This document shows, in pieces, positions 31,979-40,650 of a stretch of DNA of 64,000 nucleotides. The stretch is taken from the NCBI RefSeq assembly GCF_001952935.1, contig NZ_CP018319.1, forward strand, positions 5,352,001 to 5,416,000, read 5' to 3'. The number at the start of each line of letters is the position of its first letter. Positions within the stretch are counted from its first letter, which is position 1. This stretch comes from Pseudomonas frederiksbergensis (lineage in GTDB: Bacteria; Pseudomonadota; Gammaproteobacteria; Pseudomonadales; Pseudomonadaceae). The translations under genes and the position numbers were made by a program. The notes beneath the pieces were generated by a model. The model was given only the letters and a program-made list of their open reading frames with translations. It made no database searches and was not told the origin of the DNA.

Positions 31979-32965
31979 TTAAGCCTTCCACGCCCCGACA
32001 TTCACCAGATTCTTCGGCCGCTCACCCGCCAGCGCCGCCAGTAGATTGTCCACCGCGCACGTGGCCATCGCCTCTCGCGTCTCATGGGTCGCCGAACCAA
32101 TGTGCGGCGTCGCCACCACATTGTTCAGCTGCAACAGCGGCGAGTCGGCGTTAAGCGGCTCGCGTTCGAACACATCCAGCCCCGCAGCGCGAATCTGCCC
32201 CTCACGCAAGGCCTGGATCAGCGCCGACTCATCCACCACCTTGCCCCGTGAAATGTTGATAAAGATGGCTTCGGGGCGCATCAGGGCGAATTGCTCAGCG
32301 CCAATCAGCCCTTCGGTTTCAGCGGTCAGCGGCAAGGTCAGGCAAACGAAATCCGCCTGGTGCAACAGCTCAGGCAAGCTTCGGTATTGCGCATTGAAGC
32401 GTTGTTCCACCGCCGGTTTCGGCGAGTGGCTGTGATAGATAACCGGCATGCCAAACCCGAAATGTCCACGCTGGGCCAGGGCCTCGCCGATCCGCCCCAT
32501 GCCAATGATGCCCAGGGTTTTACCGTGCACATCGGTACCGAATTGCGCTGGACCGACATTGCGCTTCCACTGGCCGGCGCGAACCATGTTCGCCAGTTCC
32601 ACTACGCGCCGGGCGGTTGCCAGGATCAGCGCGAAACCGGTATCGGCGGTGGTTTCGGTGAGCACGTCCGGGGTGTTGCTGAGCAGGATCCGTCGTTCGG
32701 TCAGGTAGTCGATGTCGTAGTTGTCGACCCCAACGGAGACGCTGGCGATGGCTTCCAGCCCGGGGGCCAGATCCAACAATCCGGCATCCAGTTTCAGGCT
32801 CGCACCGAGCAACCCGTGGGCGCGGGGCAGGGCTTCGCGCAGCGTTGCCAGGCCATCGGCATTGAGGTTGTCGATCAGCGTGACCTCGGTCTGCTCGTGC
32901 AGGCGAGCCATCAGCAGCGGCGAGAGTTTCTTGTACAGCACAACCTGCTTTTTCATCGTCATCAT
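31979..32965 (-). CDS. kguD: 2-ketogluconate 6-phosphate reductase KguD (D-2-hydroxyacid dehydrogenase)
   Basis: NAD(P)H-dependent reductase that converts 2-keto-6-phosphogluconate to 6-phosphogluconate, the last peripheral step before the Entner-Doudoroff pathway. The 328-residue protein has the nucleotide motif GIIGMGRIGEALAQR and the catalytic Arg (NISRGKVVDE), Glu (DVFEREPL) and His (ATPHIGSAT). It is the last gene of the kguEKTD operon, 12 bases after kguT. ATG codons at 32965, 32962 and 32956 are all possible starts. By sequence alone it could be called GhrB-type glyoxylate/2-ketogluconate reductase; the operon decides the name. Confidence 0.9.
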   Translation of the reverse strand: MMTMKKQVVLYKKLSPLLMARLHEQTEVTLIDNLNADGLATLREALPRAHGLLGASLKLDAGLLDLAPGLEAIASVSVGVDNYDIDYLTERRILLSNTPDVLTETTADTGFALILATARRVVELANMVRAGQWKRNVGPAQFGTDVHGKTLGIIGMGRIGEALAQRGHFGFGMPVIYHSHSPKPAVEQRFNAQYRSLPELLHQADFVCLTLPLTAETEGLIGAEQFALMRPEAIFINISRGKVVDESALIQALREGQIRAAGLDVFEREPLNADSPLLQLNNVVATPHIGSATHETREAMATCAVDNLLAALAGERPKNLVNVGAWKA

Positions 32966-32977
32966 CTCAACTTCAAT

Positions 32978-34276
32978 TCAGGAATGAGCGGCCGTAGACC
33001 GTTGCACAGCGGCCTTGGCCACGACCCGGTCACTGGCGCCGGGCTTGAGGAAAATCGTCAGCACCACCGAGAGCATCAAGGCGCCGCTCATCAACAGATA
33101 AGAAGCCCCCGGCGAGCCGGTGGAGCTGTTCAGGTAACCGACCAGATACGAACCACCAAACGAACCGAGCGCGCCCATGCTGTTGATCAGCGCCATGGCA
33201 CCCCCGGCCACGTTGGCTGGAAGGATTTCCGGAATGATTGCGAAGAACGGACCGTAAGGCGCGTACATGCAGGCGCCAGCGATCACCAAAAGGGTGTAGG
33301 ACCACCAGAAGTGTTCAGCGCCCAAGGCGTAGGAGCCATAGAAAGCAATCGAGGCGATCAGCAGCGGCGGCCAGACGAAGCGTTTGCGCTTCTGCATTTT
33401 GTCCGAGCCCCAGGACACCAGCAGCATGCCAATCACCGCCGCCAGATACGGCAGCGCCGATAGCCAACCGGCTTCGATCATGTCCATCTGTGCGCCAGCC
33501 TTGAGGATCGACGGCAGCCACAACACGAAGCCATAGACGCCGATGCTCCAGCAGAAAAACTGCAAGGCCAGGATGATCACCTTGGGCGAACGGAAGGCCT
33601 CGGCGTAGTTCTTCACCGCTTTGATGCCGACCTGTTCGGCGGCCAGGGCGCTTTCCAGATCGTGCTTTTCCTGGTCGCTCAGCCACTTGGCCTGGGCGGG
33701 ACGGTCATCGGCCAGACGCCACCAGATAAACGCCCAGAGCACCGCCGGCAAACCTTCGATGATGAACATCCAGCGCCAGCTGTAATGCTGCACCAGATAC
33801 CCCGAGACCACCGACATCCAGAGCATGGTCACCGGGTTGCCGAGGATCAGGAAGGTGTTGGCGCGCGAGCGTTCGGCACGGGTGAACCAGTGGCACAGAT
33901 AGATCAGCATCGCCGGCATCACCGCGGCTTCGACCACGCCGAGCATGAAGCGAATGACGATCAGCCAGTAGGCGTTGGAGACGATCCCGGTCAACGTGGC
34001 CAGGCCACCCCAGAGAATCAGGCTGACGAAAATCAGCTTCTTGACGCTGTGTTTCTGGGCGTAGATCGCGCCCGGCACCTGGAAGAAGAAGTAGCCGAGG
34101 AAGAACAGTGCGCCGAGCATCGACGACAGGCCCGGTGTGATCATCAGGTCGGCGGCCATCCCGGAGGCGGCAGCAAACCCGTAGTTGGCGCGGTCCAGGT
34201 ACGCCAGGCTGTAGGTGATGAACACGATCGGCATGATGTACCACCAGCGGCGGGCGGCGAGTGTTGCGGTTTTCAT
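32978..34276 (-). CDS. kguT: 2-ketogluconate transporter KguT (MFS)
   Basis: A 432-residue inner-membrane symporter of the MFS anion:cation family with 12 predicted helices, importing 2-ketogluconate made in the periplasm from glucose. Visible motifs are LAYLDRANYGFAAASGM in the first helix and NPVTMLWMSVVSGYL. The end (VVAKAAVQRSTAAHS) is cytoplasmic. It lies between kguK and kguD in the standard kguE-K-T-D order. The stretch of 118 bases between kguK and kguT is filled by a dispersed palindrome. Confidence 0.92.
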   Translation of the reverse strand: MKTATLAARRWWYIMPIVFITYSLAYLDRANYGFAAASGMAADLMITPGLSSMLGALFFLGYFFFQVPGAIYAQKHSVKKLIFVSLILWGGLATLTGIVSNAYWLIVIRFMLGVVEAAVMPAMLIYLCHWFTRAERSRANTFLILGNPVTMLWMSVVSGYLVQHYSWRWMFIIEGLPAVLWAFIWWRLADDRPAQAKWLSDQEKHDLESALAAEQVGIKAVKNYAEAFRSPKVIILALQFFCWSIGVYGFVLWLPSILKAGAQMDMIEAGWLSALPYLAAVIGMLLVSWGSDKMQKRKRFVWPPLLIASIAFYGSYALGAEHFWWSYTLLVIAGACMYAPYGPFFAIIPEILPANVAGGAMALINSMGALGSFGGSYLVGYLNSSTGSPGASYLLMSGALMLSVVLTIFLKPGASDRVVAKAAVQRSTAAHS

Positions 34277-34328
34277 AGTGGTGCTCCTGAGCTTGTTGTT
34301 TTTGTCGCAGCAGGTAACGGTATTCAGT

Positions 34329-34433
34329 GATCGTTCCCACGCTCCGCGTGGGAATGCCTCTAGGGACGCTCCGCGTCCCCTGTGACGCGGAGCGTCACGG
34401 GCTGCATTCCCACGCAGGAGCGAGGGAACGATC
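34329..34433. repeat. Dispersed palindromic element (copy C), overlapping the end of kguK
   Basis: Starts GATCGTTCCCACGCTCCGCG and ends with a diverged inverse (CGCAGGAGCGAGGGAACGATC). It is about 105 bases long and lies between kguK and kguT. Its right 39 bases are translated as the last codons of kguK. Confidence 0.9.
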
Positions 34434-35369
34434 GGTTAAGGGGAGTGGCAGTTCTTCCCGGGTCGGCAACCCCTCCATATCCCCACGGCTCTGCACCGCG
34501 CGGCTGCCAATCCAGTTGGCACGCTTCACGGCGTCGGCAAAGCTGTGGTTTTCCAGCAGGGCGCTGATCATGCCGACGGCAAAACCATCGCCGGCACCGA
34601 CGGTGTCGACCACCGTTTTCACCGGCACGCCCGCCACGAAACCCTGGTCCAGATGGGTGCGGTAATACGCACCGTGCGGGCCCAGTTTGATCGCCACGGC
34701 TTCGGCGCCTTGGTCGAGGTAGAACGCTGCGATGTCGGCCGGGTCTTCGAAACCGGTCAGCAAACGGCCTTCACTCAACCCCGGCAGCACCCAGTGGGCG
34801 AGGGCGGCGAGGCGGTTGATCTCGCTAATCATCTGTTGTTGGCTGGCCCACAGGCTTGGGCGCAGGTTCGGGTCGAAGGACACGCTGCGCCCGGCATTGC
34901 GCATGCGGGTCATCAATTCGACAGACATTTCCCGAGCCGTTTCGGACAGCGCCGGGGGAATGCCGGTGGCATGCAAATGCCGGGCGTTCAGTAATTCTGG
35001 CGCGATCGATTGCCGCGACAGATGACTCGCCGCCGACCCACGGCGGAAATACTCGACCACCGGATCGCTGCCATCGTCGGTGCGCGACTTGAGTTGAAAA
35101 CCGGTGGGGTGCGCGGTATCGATGGCGACGTTGCTGCAATCCAGGCCTTCTTTTTCCAGGGTGTCAATCACGAACCGTCCCAGCGAATCAGCGCCCACCC
35201 GGCTCAACCAGGCCACGTTGAAACCCAGCCGCGACAAGCCAATCGCGACATTGCTGTCGGCCCCGGCAATGCGTTTGTGGAAGTGGCCGACGTCGGCCAA
35301 ATCACCGTTCTGCTCAGCGACGAACATGGCCATGGTTTCGCCGAACGACAGGATATCGATCTCAGACAT
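34395..35369 (-). CDS. kguK: 2-ketogluconokinase KguK (PfkB family), C terminus supplied by a repeat
   Basis: Phosphorylates 2-ketogluconate at O6. The 324-residue ribokinase/PfkB protein has the N-terminal DILSFGETMAMFVAEQNGD and the C-terminal catalytic DTVGAGDGFAVGM motif with its general-base Asp. The ATG at 35369 overlaps the kguE stop by eight bases. The last twelve residues (DRSLAPAWECSP) and the TGA are read through copy C of the dispersed palindrome, so the native C terminus has been replaced by repeat sequence. This lies well after the catalytic core and is probably tolerated. Confidence 0.92.
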   Translation of the reverse strand: MSEIDILSFGETMAMFVAEQNGDLADVGHFHKRIAGADSNVAIGLSRLGFNVAWLSRVGADSLGRFVIDTLEKEGLDCSNVAIDTAHPTGFQLKSRTDDGSDPVVEYFRRGSAASHLSRQSIAPELLNARHLHATGIPPALSETAREMSVELMTRMRNAGRSVSFDPNLRPSLWASQQQMISEINRLAALAHWVLPGLSEGRLLTGFEDPADIAAFYLDQGAEAVAIKLGPHGAYYRTHLDQGFVAGVPVKTVVDTVGAGDGFAVGMISALLENHSFADAVKRANWIGSRAVQSRGDMEGLPTREELPLPLTDRSLAPAWECSP

Positions 35370-36144
35370 GAGCGCTCTCCAACCGGGTTTGACCGAGGCG
35401 GGCGAGGGTGGCGACGTGCTCGGTGGTCAGCTGCACCAGGTCGTCGCCTTGCAGCGGATATTCCGCCGCCCGCATCACGCCTTGGGCCATGTGCCGCAGC
35501 AGTTGCTCCCACAGATGCAGGTCACTGACGGCCGGCGGTATGGCGACCAGTTTGCCGTCCGCCCGGCGCGTCACGGCTTTGCAGTGCACATAACCGACGT
35601 GGCGACCGAGCAACCGCGCGGCACTGGCGGCGGACTGGTCTTGCCAATGCCAGTTGCCGATGTCGAAGGTCATTTTGACCGGCAGCTTATGTTGCTCGAT
35701 GTCAGTGAAAAAACGCTGGAACGGTTCGATGCGGCCGCCGTGCAAGGATTGATCGTTTTCCACCAGCAACTGCACCGAACTTTTGCCCAGTACGCGGGAC
35801 AAGGTCTGGAGGTCGCTGTTGTCGGTGAAATAACCCAGGGACACTTTCAGCCATTTGGCACCGAATGCCTGGGCGCGCTGGAGCGCAGAGATCAGTTCGG
35901 GATTGGGTCTGGACTGGCCGGCCAGCCACAATTCCATCGGTGAGGAATACACGCTTTCGAGGCCTTGGGCCTGAGAAGCTTCGGCCAGTTGGGCGGGATC
36001 TTCGACGGTCAGCAGCTCTTCGCGCCATTCGATACGCGTGGCGCCCGCGGCGGCTAACACGTCGATAAACGATCCCTGGCCGCGTTGGCGAACAAGGTCG
36101 GCGCCGTAGCTCGACAGGCTGATGGAAACGGGTGGTTTATTCAT
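35362..36144 (-). CDS. kguE: KguE, xylose isomerase-like TIM-barrel epimerase of 2-ketogluconate use
   Basis: First gene of the kgu operon. The 260-residue protein belongs to the AP endonuclease/xylose isomerase-like TIM-barrel family. It has the metal-ligand patterns GATRIEWREEL (Glu), LLVENDQ (Glu), TFDIGNWHW (Asp, His) and YVHCKA (His), ending with AAEYPLQG. Its exact reaction in 2-ketogluconate breakdown has not been firmly settled; an epimerase or isomerase is assumed. It starts 14 bases downstream of a perfect PtxS box, so it is expected to be induced by 2-ketogluconate. Confidence 0.88.
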   Translation of the reverse strand: MNKPPVSISLSSYGADLVRQRGQGSFIDVLAAAGATRIEWREELLTVEDPAQLAEASQAQGLESVYSSPMELWLAGQSRPNPELISALQRAQAFGAKWLKVSLGYFTDNSDLQTLSRVLGKSSVQLLVENDQSLHGGRIEPFQRFFTDIEQHKLPVKMTFDIGNWHWQDQSAASAARLLGRHVGYVHCKAVTRRADGKLVAIPPAVSDLHLWEQLLRHMAQGVMRAAEYPLQGDDLVQLTTEHVATLARLGQTRLESAHV

Positions 36145-36157
36145 TGTTGTATACCTC

Positions 36158-36171
36158 TGAAACCGGTTTCA
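36158..36171. promoter_or_regulatory. PtxS operator of the kgu operon
   Basis: The perfect palindrome TGAAACCGGTTTCA is the operator sequence known for the LacI-type repressor PtxS, here 14 bases upstream of kguE. An identical copy lies in front of ptxS. Confidence 0.93.
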
Positions 36172-36218
36172 TTTTTGTTCAAAAAAATAGGCTTTCTGTG
36201 GGGTGCGGTGTTCTTGAG

Positions 36219-36295
36219 GGCCTCTTCGCGAGCAAGCCCGCTCCCACATTTGAAATGCGTACCCCTGTGGGAGCGGGCTTGCTCGCGAAGAGGCC
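36219..36295. repeat. REPIN between the kgu promoter and ptxS
   Basis: GGCCTCTTCGCGAGCAAGCC and its inverted copy are paired REPs with about 30-base exact arms and a short spacer. It ends eight bases before the ptxS stop. Confidence 0.92.
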
Positions 36296-36302
36296 AGTCC
36301 AG

Positions 36303-37328
36303 TCACCGAGAATTTCCAAGGGTCGACCCCCGCACAATCAACCGTGCCGAAAAATCCAGGGTCCGCACCGGCCAGTCATCACCACGCAAGCGCTTGAGCA
36401 AACACTCAAACGCACTGGCGCCAATTTCAGCCGTCGGCTGGGCGAGGGCGGTGATGCCGCTGCCTACCAACGGATACCAATCCAGATCATCGAGGGCGAT
36501 CAGGCCGACGTCCTCGAACAGGTTGCACTTCAGTTCACGCAACGAATGGGTGCTGGCCAGCGCGGCGATTCCGTTGGCGCAGAACAGCGCTTTCGGGCCG
36601 GGGCCGGGTGTGTCGAGGAAGGTTTTCAAACGTGTGCTCAGATCGCTGCCGGTCTCGGCGATGGTCCCTTGAAGCGTCGGACGTTGCTCGATCTGCGCCT
36701 TGAAACTGCTGACCCGCTCGATCCGCGAACTGGTGCCGTCAAACGGCTCGGTCACCAACAACACATCGCGATAGCCGCGTTCTTGCAAATGAGCGAGGGC
36801 CATTTCAACGGCGGCCGGATTGTCCAGGCCGACCAGATCACTCTCCAGCTGCTCGACCTTGCGATCCACCAGCACCAGCGGCATTTCCCGGTGCAGTTCA
36901 AGTAATTCGTCGCGGTGATGGCCGAGGGTGTTCACGATCAAGCCTTCGATGTTGTACGAGCGTAACAACGCCAGGTGCTGACGCTCTTGCTCGTCATCGC
37001 GATCGGTGTTGCACACCACCAGGCTGTAGCCGTGCTGACGGCAGGCGGTTTCCACCCCGTGCATCACGGCAATCGAATAAGGGTTACGGATATCGGCCAC
37101 CAGCATGCCGATCAGGCGGGTTCGCCCGCGCTTCAGGCCGCGGGCCATCTGGTTCGGGCGATAACCCAGCTCGGCAATCGCCTGCTCGATGCGCAGGGCA
37201 ATGGCATCGGAGAGCAGGGCACGGTCATCACCGATGAAGCGCGAGACGCTGGCCTTGGAGACCTTGGCGTGTTCGGCGACGTCGAGCATGGTCACGCGGC
37301 TGCGTTGGGCGGCGGAGAAATCGTTCAT
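36303..37328 (-). CDS. ptxS: LacI-family repressor PtxS
   Basis: Repressor of 2-ketogluconate catabolism; 2-ketogluconate releases it from DNA. The 341-residue protein has a LacI helix-turn-helix at residues 14-32 (MLDVAEHAKVSKASVSRFI), a hinge helix (NQMARGLKRGRTRLIGM) and a periplasmic-binding-protein-like effector domain. It lies upstream of the kgu operon on the same strand. It has its own PtxS box 43 bases before its start, so it should be autoregulated. In P. aeruginosa PtxS also affects exotoxin A expression; no toxA is seen here. Confidence 0.95.
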   Translation of the reverse strand: MNDFSAAQRSRVTMLDVAEHAKVSKASVSRFIGDDRALLSDAIALRIEQAIAELGYRPNQMARGLKRGRTRLIGMLVADIRNPYSIAVMHGVETACRQHGYSLVVCNTDRDDEQERQHLALLRSYNIEGLIVNTLGHHRDELLELHREMPLVLVDRKVEQLESDLVGLDNPAAVEMALAHLQERGYRDVLLVTEPFDGTSSRIERVSSFKAQIEQRPTLQGTIAETGSDLSTRLKTFLDTPGPGPKALFCANGIAALASTHSLRELKCNLFEDVGLIALDDLDWYPLVGSGITALAQPTAEIGASAFECLLKRLRGDDWPVRTLDFSARLIVRGSTLGNSR

Positions 37329-37370
37329 GGCGTTGATTTTCTTATTGTCGGAGTCAGTTGCGTAAATTCA

Positions 37371-37384
37371 TGAAACCGGTTTCA
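37371..37384. promoter_or_regulatory. PtxS operator in front of ptxS
   Basis: TGAAACCGGTTTCA, identical to the kguE operator, 43 bases upstream of the ptxS start; autorepression is expected. Confidence 0.92.
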
Positions 37385-37575
37385 GGAAACATCAATCCAC
37401 ACATCGCCGTCAAGAAGCATTTGATGTGGGAATGGACAAAAGCTCGTTCAAAAACCGACGAACGGTATCTTTACCTGTCACATTTGACAGTAGGCAAGTG
37501 CATCGTCTAAGCGCTTAATCTCCCCAGAAGCATCTCAAATCTTCCGCGTAATTAAAGTGAACGGGCGAGTACATC

Positions 37576-40408
37576 ATGACGATGAAGACGGCGACCGATA
37601 GAAGTATAGGGATTCTAGCGAGCCCGCTATCGGTGGAAGGTATTGATGATAATGATCTCGACGGATACGTGCCGCGCAATATTTTGCTTAATGGTACTCG
37701 AATCATTATTCCTTACTGGCCAGGCCCGGAGCCACAGGACGAACTTTGGATTGACCTGAATCAGGGTGGCACTGTTACAAGGATCTACGAAGAATTCTAC
37801 AGTCCACCACAACCATCTTTTCTCTATTTCAATTTGACCCCGGCGCACCTCGCAACTGACGGCGTTGCGCTTTTGTCCTACGTGATTTGGAAAGGAGGTG
37901 GGGGCATCCCGGAACCTTCACCAGAAAGAAAACTGACGATAGATCACGCGCCCATTCTTGTTCTGAATGAACCTACGTTTCCCCATGCAACGGTTTGGGG
38001 TTACTTGAATAACAAGACAGTACCGCCATTGACCTCGGGAGCAACCGTTTTGATACCTACAGTCAATAGCCCTGCGGCAGTTGGTGATAAAGCCAAATTA
38101 TATTGGCAAGGGTATTCAAGTTTGAATGGAAGTGGTCCGCCAGTGCCGGATACTTACGGTGACTGGGAAATAACGCTGGAGCAGAAACATATGAATGGAC
38201 ATTGGCTGTTTGTTGTTCCGTTTGACCCCAATGTCAGACCACTTATTGATAATGCTTCAGCTATTGCACACTGGCAGTTGTTCAAAGGTGGGCGACTTTT
38301 CGGCGAGTCGAAAAAAGGTTTGGTGAAAATAGACAGGGTAACACCTGGCGAAAGTGGCCCTTTTGGCCTGAATACACAAGGAGATGGAAACATGGCTATA
38401 AAAATCGTACCGAGAACTCCAAGACCTGAATTCAACGGCATCAAGAATATTGGCCCCATGGCTGATGTTGCGATAGACACACTTGCGGACGGTCTGATCG
38501 CTAAAAGCGTGCTGGATACCGGGTTTGTGACGATCAACTTTACTCGCACTGCAGAAGAGTTTGACGAGGATGAACTGGAACTGGAATACGGTGTTAAAGG
38601 CCAGACACTGACATTGTGGGAAAACAAAATTGAACTTGGTCCGGTTGCTGCCAGGCCGAATGGGACTATACCGATCCAGTTGCCAGCAAGCTTGTTTCCA
38701 GAACTTCCAGCACCGGCAACGCCCACCACTTATGAAGTTGAGTTTCAACTCTACAAAGCGGGGGGGGATTAATGAACCCACCAATAGGTTGGAGTTTGTT
38801 ATCGACAAGACTGCACCGTTTGGTTCAAAAAGGTCAGATAACGCTGGGAATACCGTGGTCACGCTCGTCGTACCAACGCCAACCCCCCAGTTCGTTAATC
38901 CACCCTCGGATGCGCAACGCACAATTACCGAAGCCTGGTTGGCGGAGCCGGCTAACGCCAACCTGAATTTCACCGTGAACGTTGGTTATCCGCTGCGTCG
39001 TCTTGACGATAATCTTCGCGTCTGGTTGATTTCTGGCGCTCAGCGAGTCGAGGTATGGAACGCCGCGGTACCCGCTAGCGGCGCATTTACTATCGCCAAC
39101 ACCGTGTTACGCACATTTCCAAACGGCCGCGTCAAAATTCAGTATCAATGGAAAGATCTGCCTGGTAATGAAAGTCGGGAGTCTGCCGCAAGTGACGTAC
39201 TGACATTGGCATTGGCACAACCTCCAGTTTCAACAAAAGGTCCATTGGTTCCGAAAACCGATCCGAACTATACCACGGCACTTTATCTGGACGATTTTGC
39301 CGGTGGAATAACCGCGATCGTTGAAAGCGCTTTCATCACGAACGCAGAGCCAGGTGATGAAATTTTCATTACCATTGAAGACGCCACTGACGCAACTAAC
39401 TATGTAAATCTCACTTCCCAACCGTGGGTCGCCAATACCAATTTAACGTTTGCCCTGACATACACGGATCTCTCCCAAATATTTAACGATGCCGATGAGC
39501 CTAAAATGGCCAATATCTGGTATGAGATCGTTCGACCCGGTATTCCAAACGCTGAATCTCCCATTCAACTCATCACGTTGGCATTCGACTATGCGGGACC
39601 CACGAACCCGGATCTTCCAGATCTTACCAACAGAGATATCGTGTTGCCTGTAGTGACAGGTGACTCGAATACGGCTAACAACTTGCGGCCCGGTGACAGA
39701 AATAGTCCGGGAAAATTTAAAGTTACCCTTGCAATCGGTCAGCCTCCTATTACTTCGGCCGAGTTAGCGAAGTGTTACATTAATGGTCAGTTCGTAGGTG
39801 AGTTAACTCCATCTGTAGATGTGGTTGAATTTGAAGTTTCTGTTTCGGCAGATATCATATCCAGTTTGCCCATTGGCACAGTAGATGCTTACTGGACCAT
39901 TCAGAAGACAGGCAGTGATAAAAACGTAATGAAATCCCGTATACAACCGGTGACCGTTGCTGGTGCAGCAATACCTTTACCTCTACCTACAATCCGGGTC
40001 CGCAGTCCGGCCTTGCGCGATTACATCGAATGTTACGGCATGATCAGTCCAACCAGTAACATGGTTCTAGGCTTGCAAATTAAAAAAGACTCGCTTCTAC
40101 CTCCAGGCAAAACGATTACAGCACATTTCGCAGCTTACAGGGATCAGGCGGGGACTGATCTAATTCCTGGTACTGAAGACTCGAAAGATTATGTGATCAA
40201 AGCCGCAGATGTCCCTGATGTCGCGCCTGTGGCCAGTGCTGCCATCTTCAAATTGGCGCAACCTTTCATCGGAGCAATAGCGTACGGCAAATATTGGTAC
40301 ACGACCGATATCAATGGACAGCAATCGTCTGAGCCAGTAATCAAACGGGTAGACAATATCACCAGCAATTTTAACTATTGCGATTTGACACCTGCTCCGG
40401 CTCCTTAG
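37576..40408 (+). pseudogene. Large Ig-like repeat protein, frameshifted at a G8 tract (possibly phase-variable)
   Basis: Two consecutive frames give one coherent protein. The first runs 37576-38772 (398 residues, ending YEVEFQLYKAGGD). The second continues from 38768 to 40408 (INEPTNRLEFVIDKTAP... to CDLTPAPAP). Removing one G from the eight-G run at 38760-38767 joins them into about 943 residues. The sequence is beta-rich with recurring proline/threonine-rich modules and an IDKTAP motif typical of bacterial Ig-like repeats. No Sec signal is seen at the start (MTMKTATDRSIG). DNA here is visibly more AT-rich than its surroundings, suggesting transfer. It may be a phase-variable surface or secreted protein, a true pseudogene or a sequencing slip. 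Confidence 0.7.
38760..38767 (+). repeat. G8 homopolymer tract in the Ig-like gene
   Basis: Eight consecutive G at the exact point where the reading frame breaks. Seven (or ten) G would restore one long frame. Runs of this kind are classic slipped-strand mispairing sites. Confidence 0.9.
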
Positions 40409-40650
40409 TTGGTGTATTAGCTGATCGGTGTTGCGAGAGAGACACGGATGTTTCTTTCGCGATTCCCCGTGTTAACGGCAAGGGAACGGTAAACACACTA
40501 CAGTCGGCGAGGATAATTCCTCTTTTATTGGAGATTTTTCCTACATAAAAGTCTCGATTTTCTCATTAGGGTGTCGAACGTTTTTTTGGTGGGAGCTTTC
40601 AATACTGCCAAAAAGCAATGTCAGTAGTTGCGCAGTTTGAGGAATTCCCC

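Noticed and set aside
38760..38772. Programmed ribosomal frameshift at the G8 tract
   Set aside because: No slippery heptamer of the X-XXY-YYZ kind with a convincing downstream pseudoknot was seen; DNA-level slippage or error is the simpler reading.
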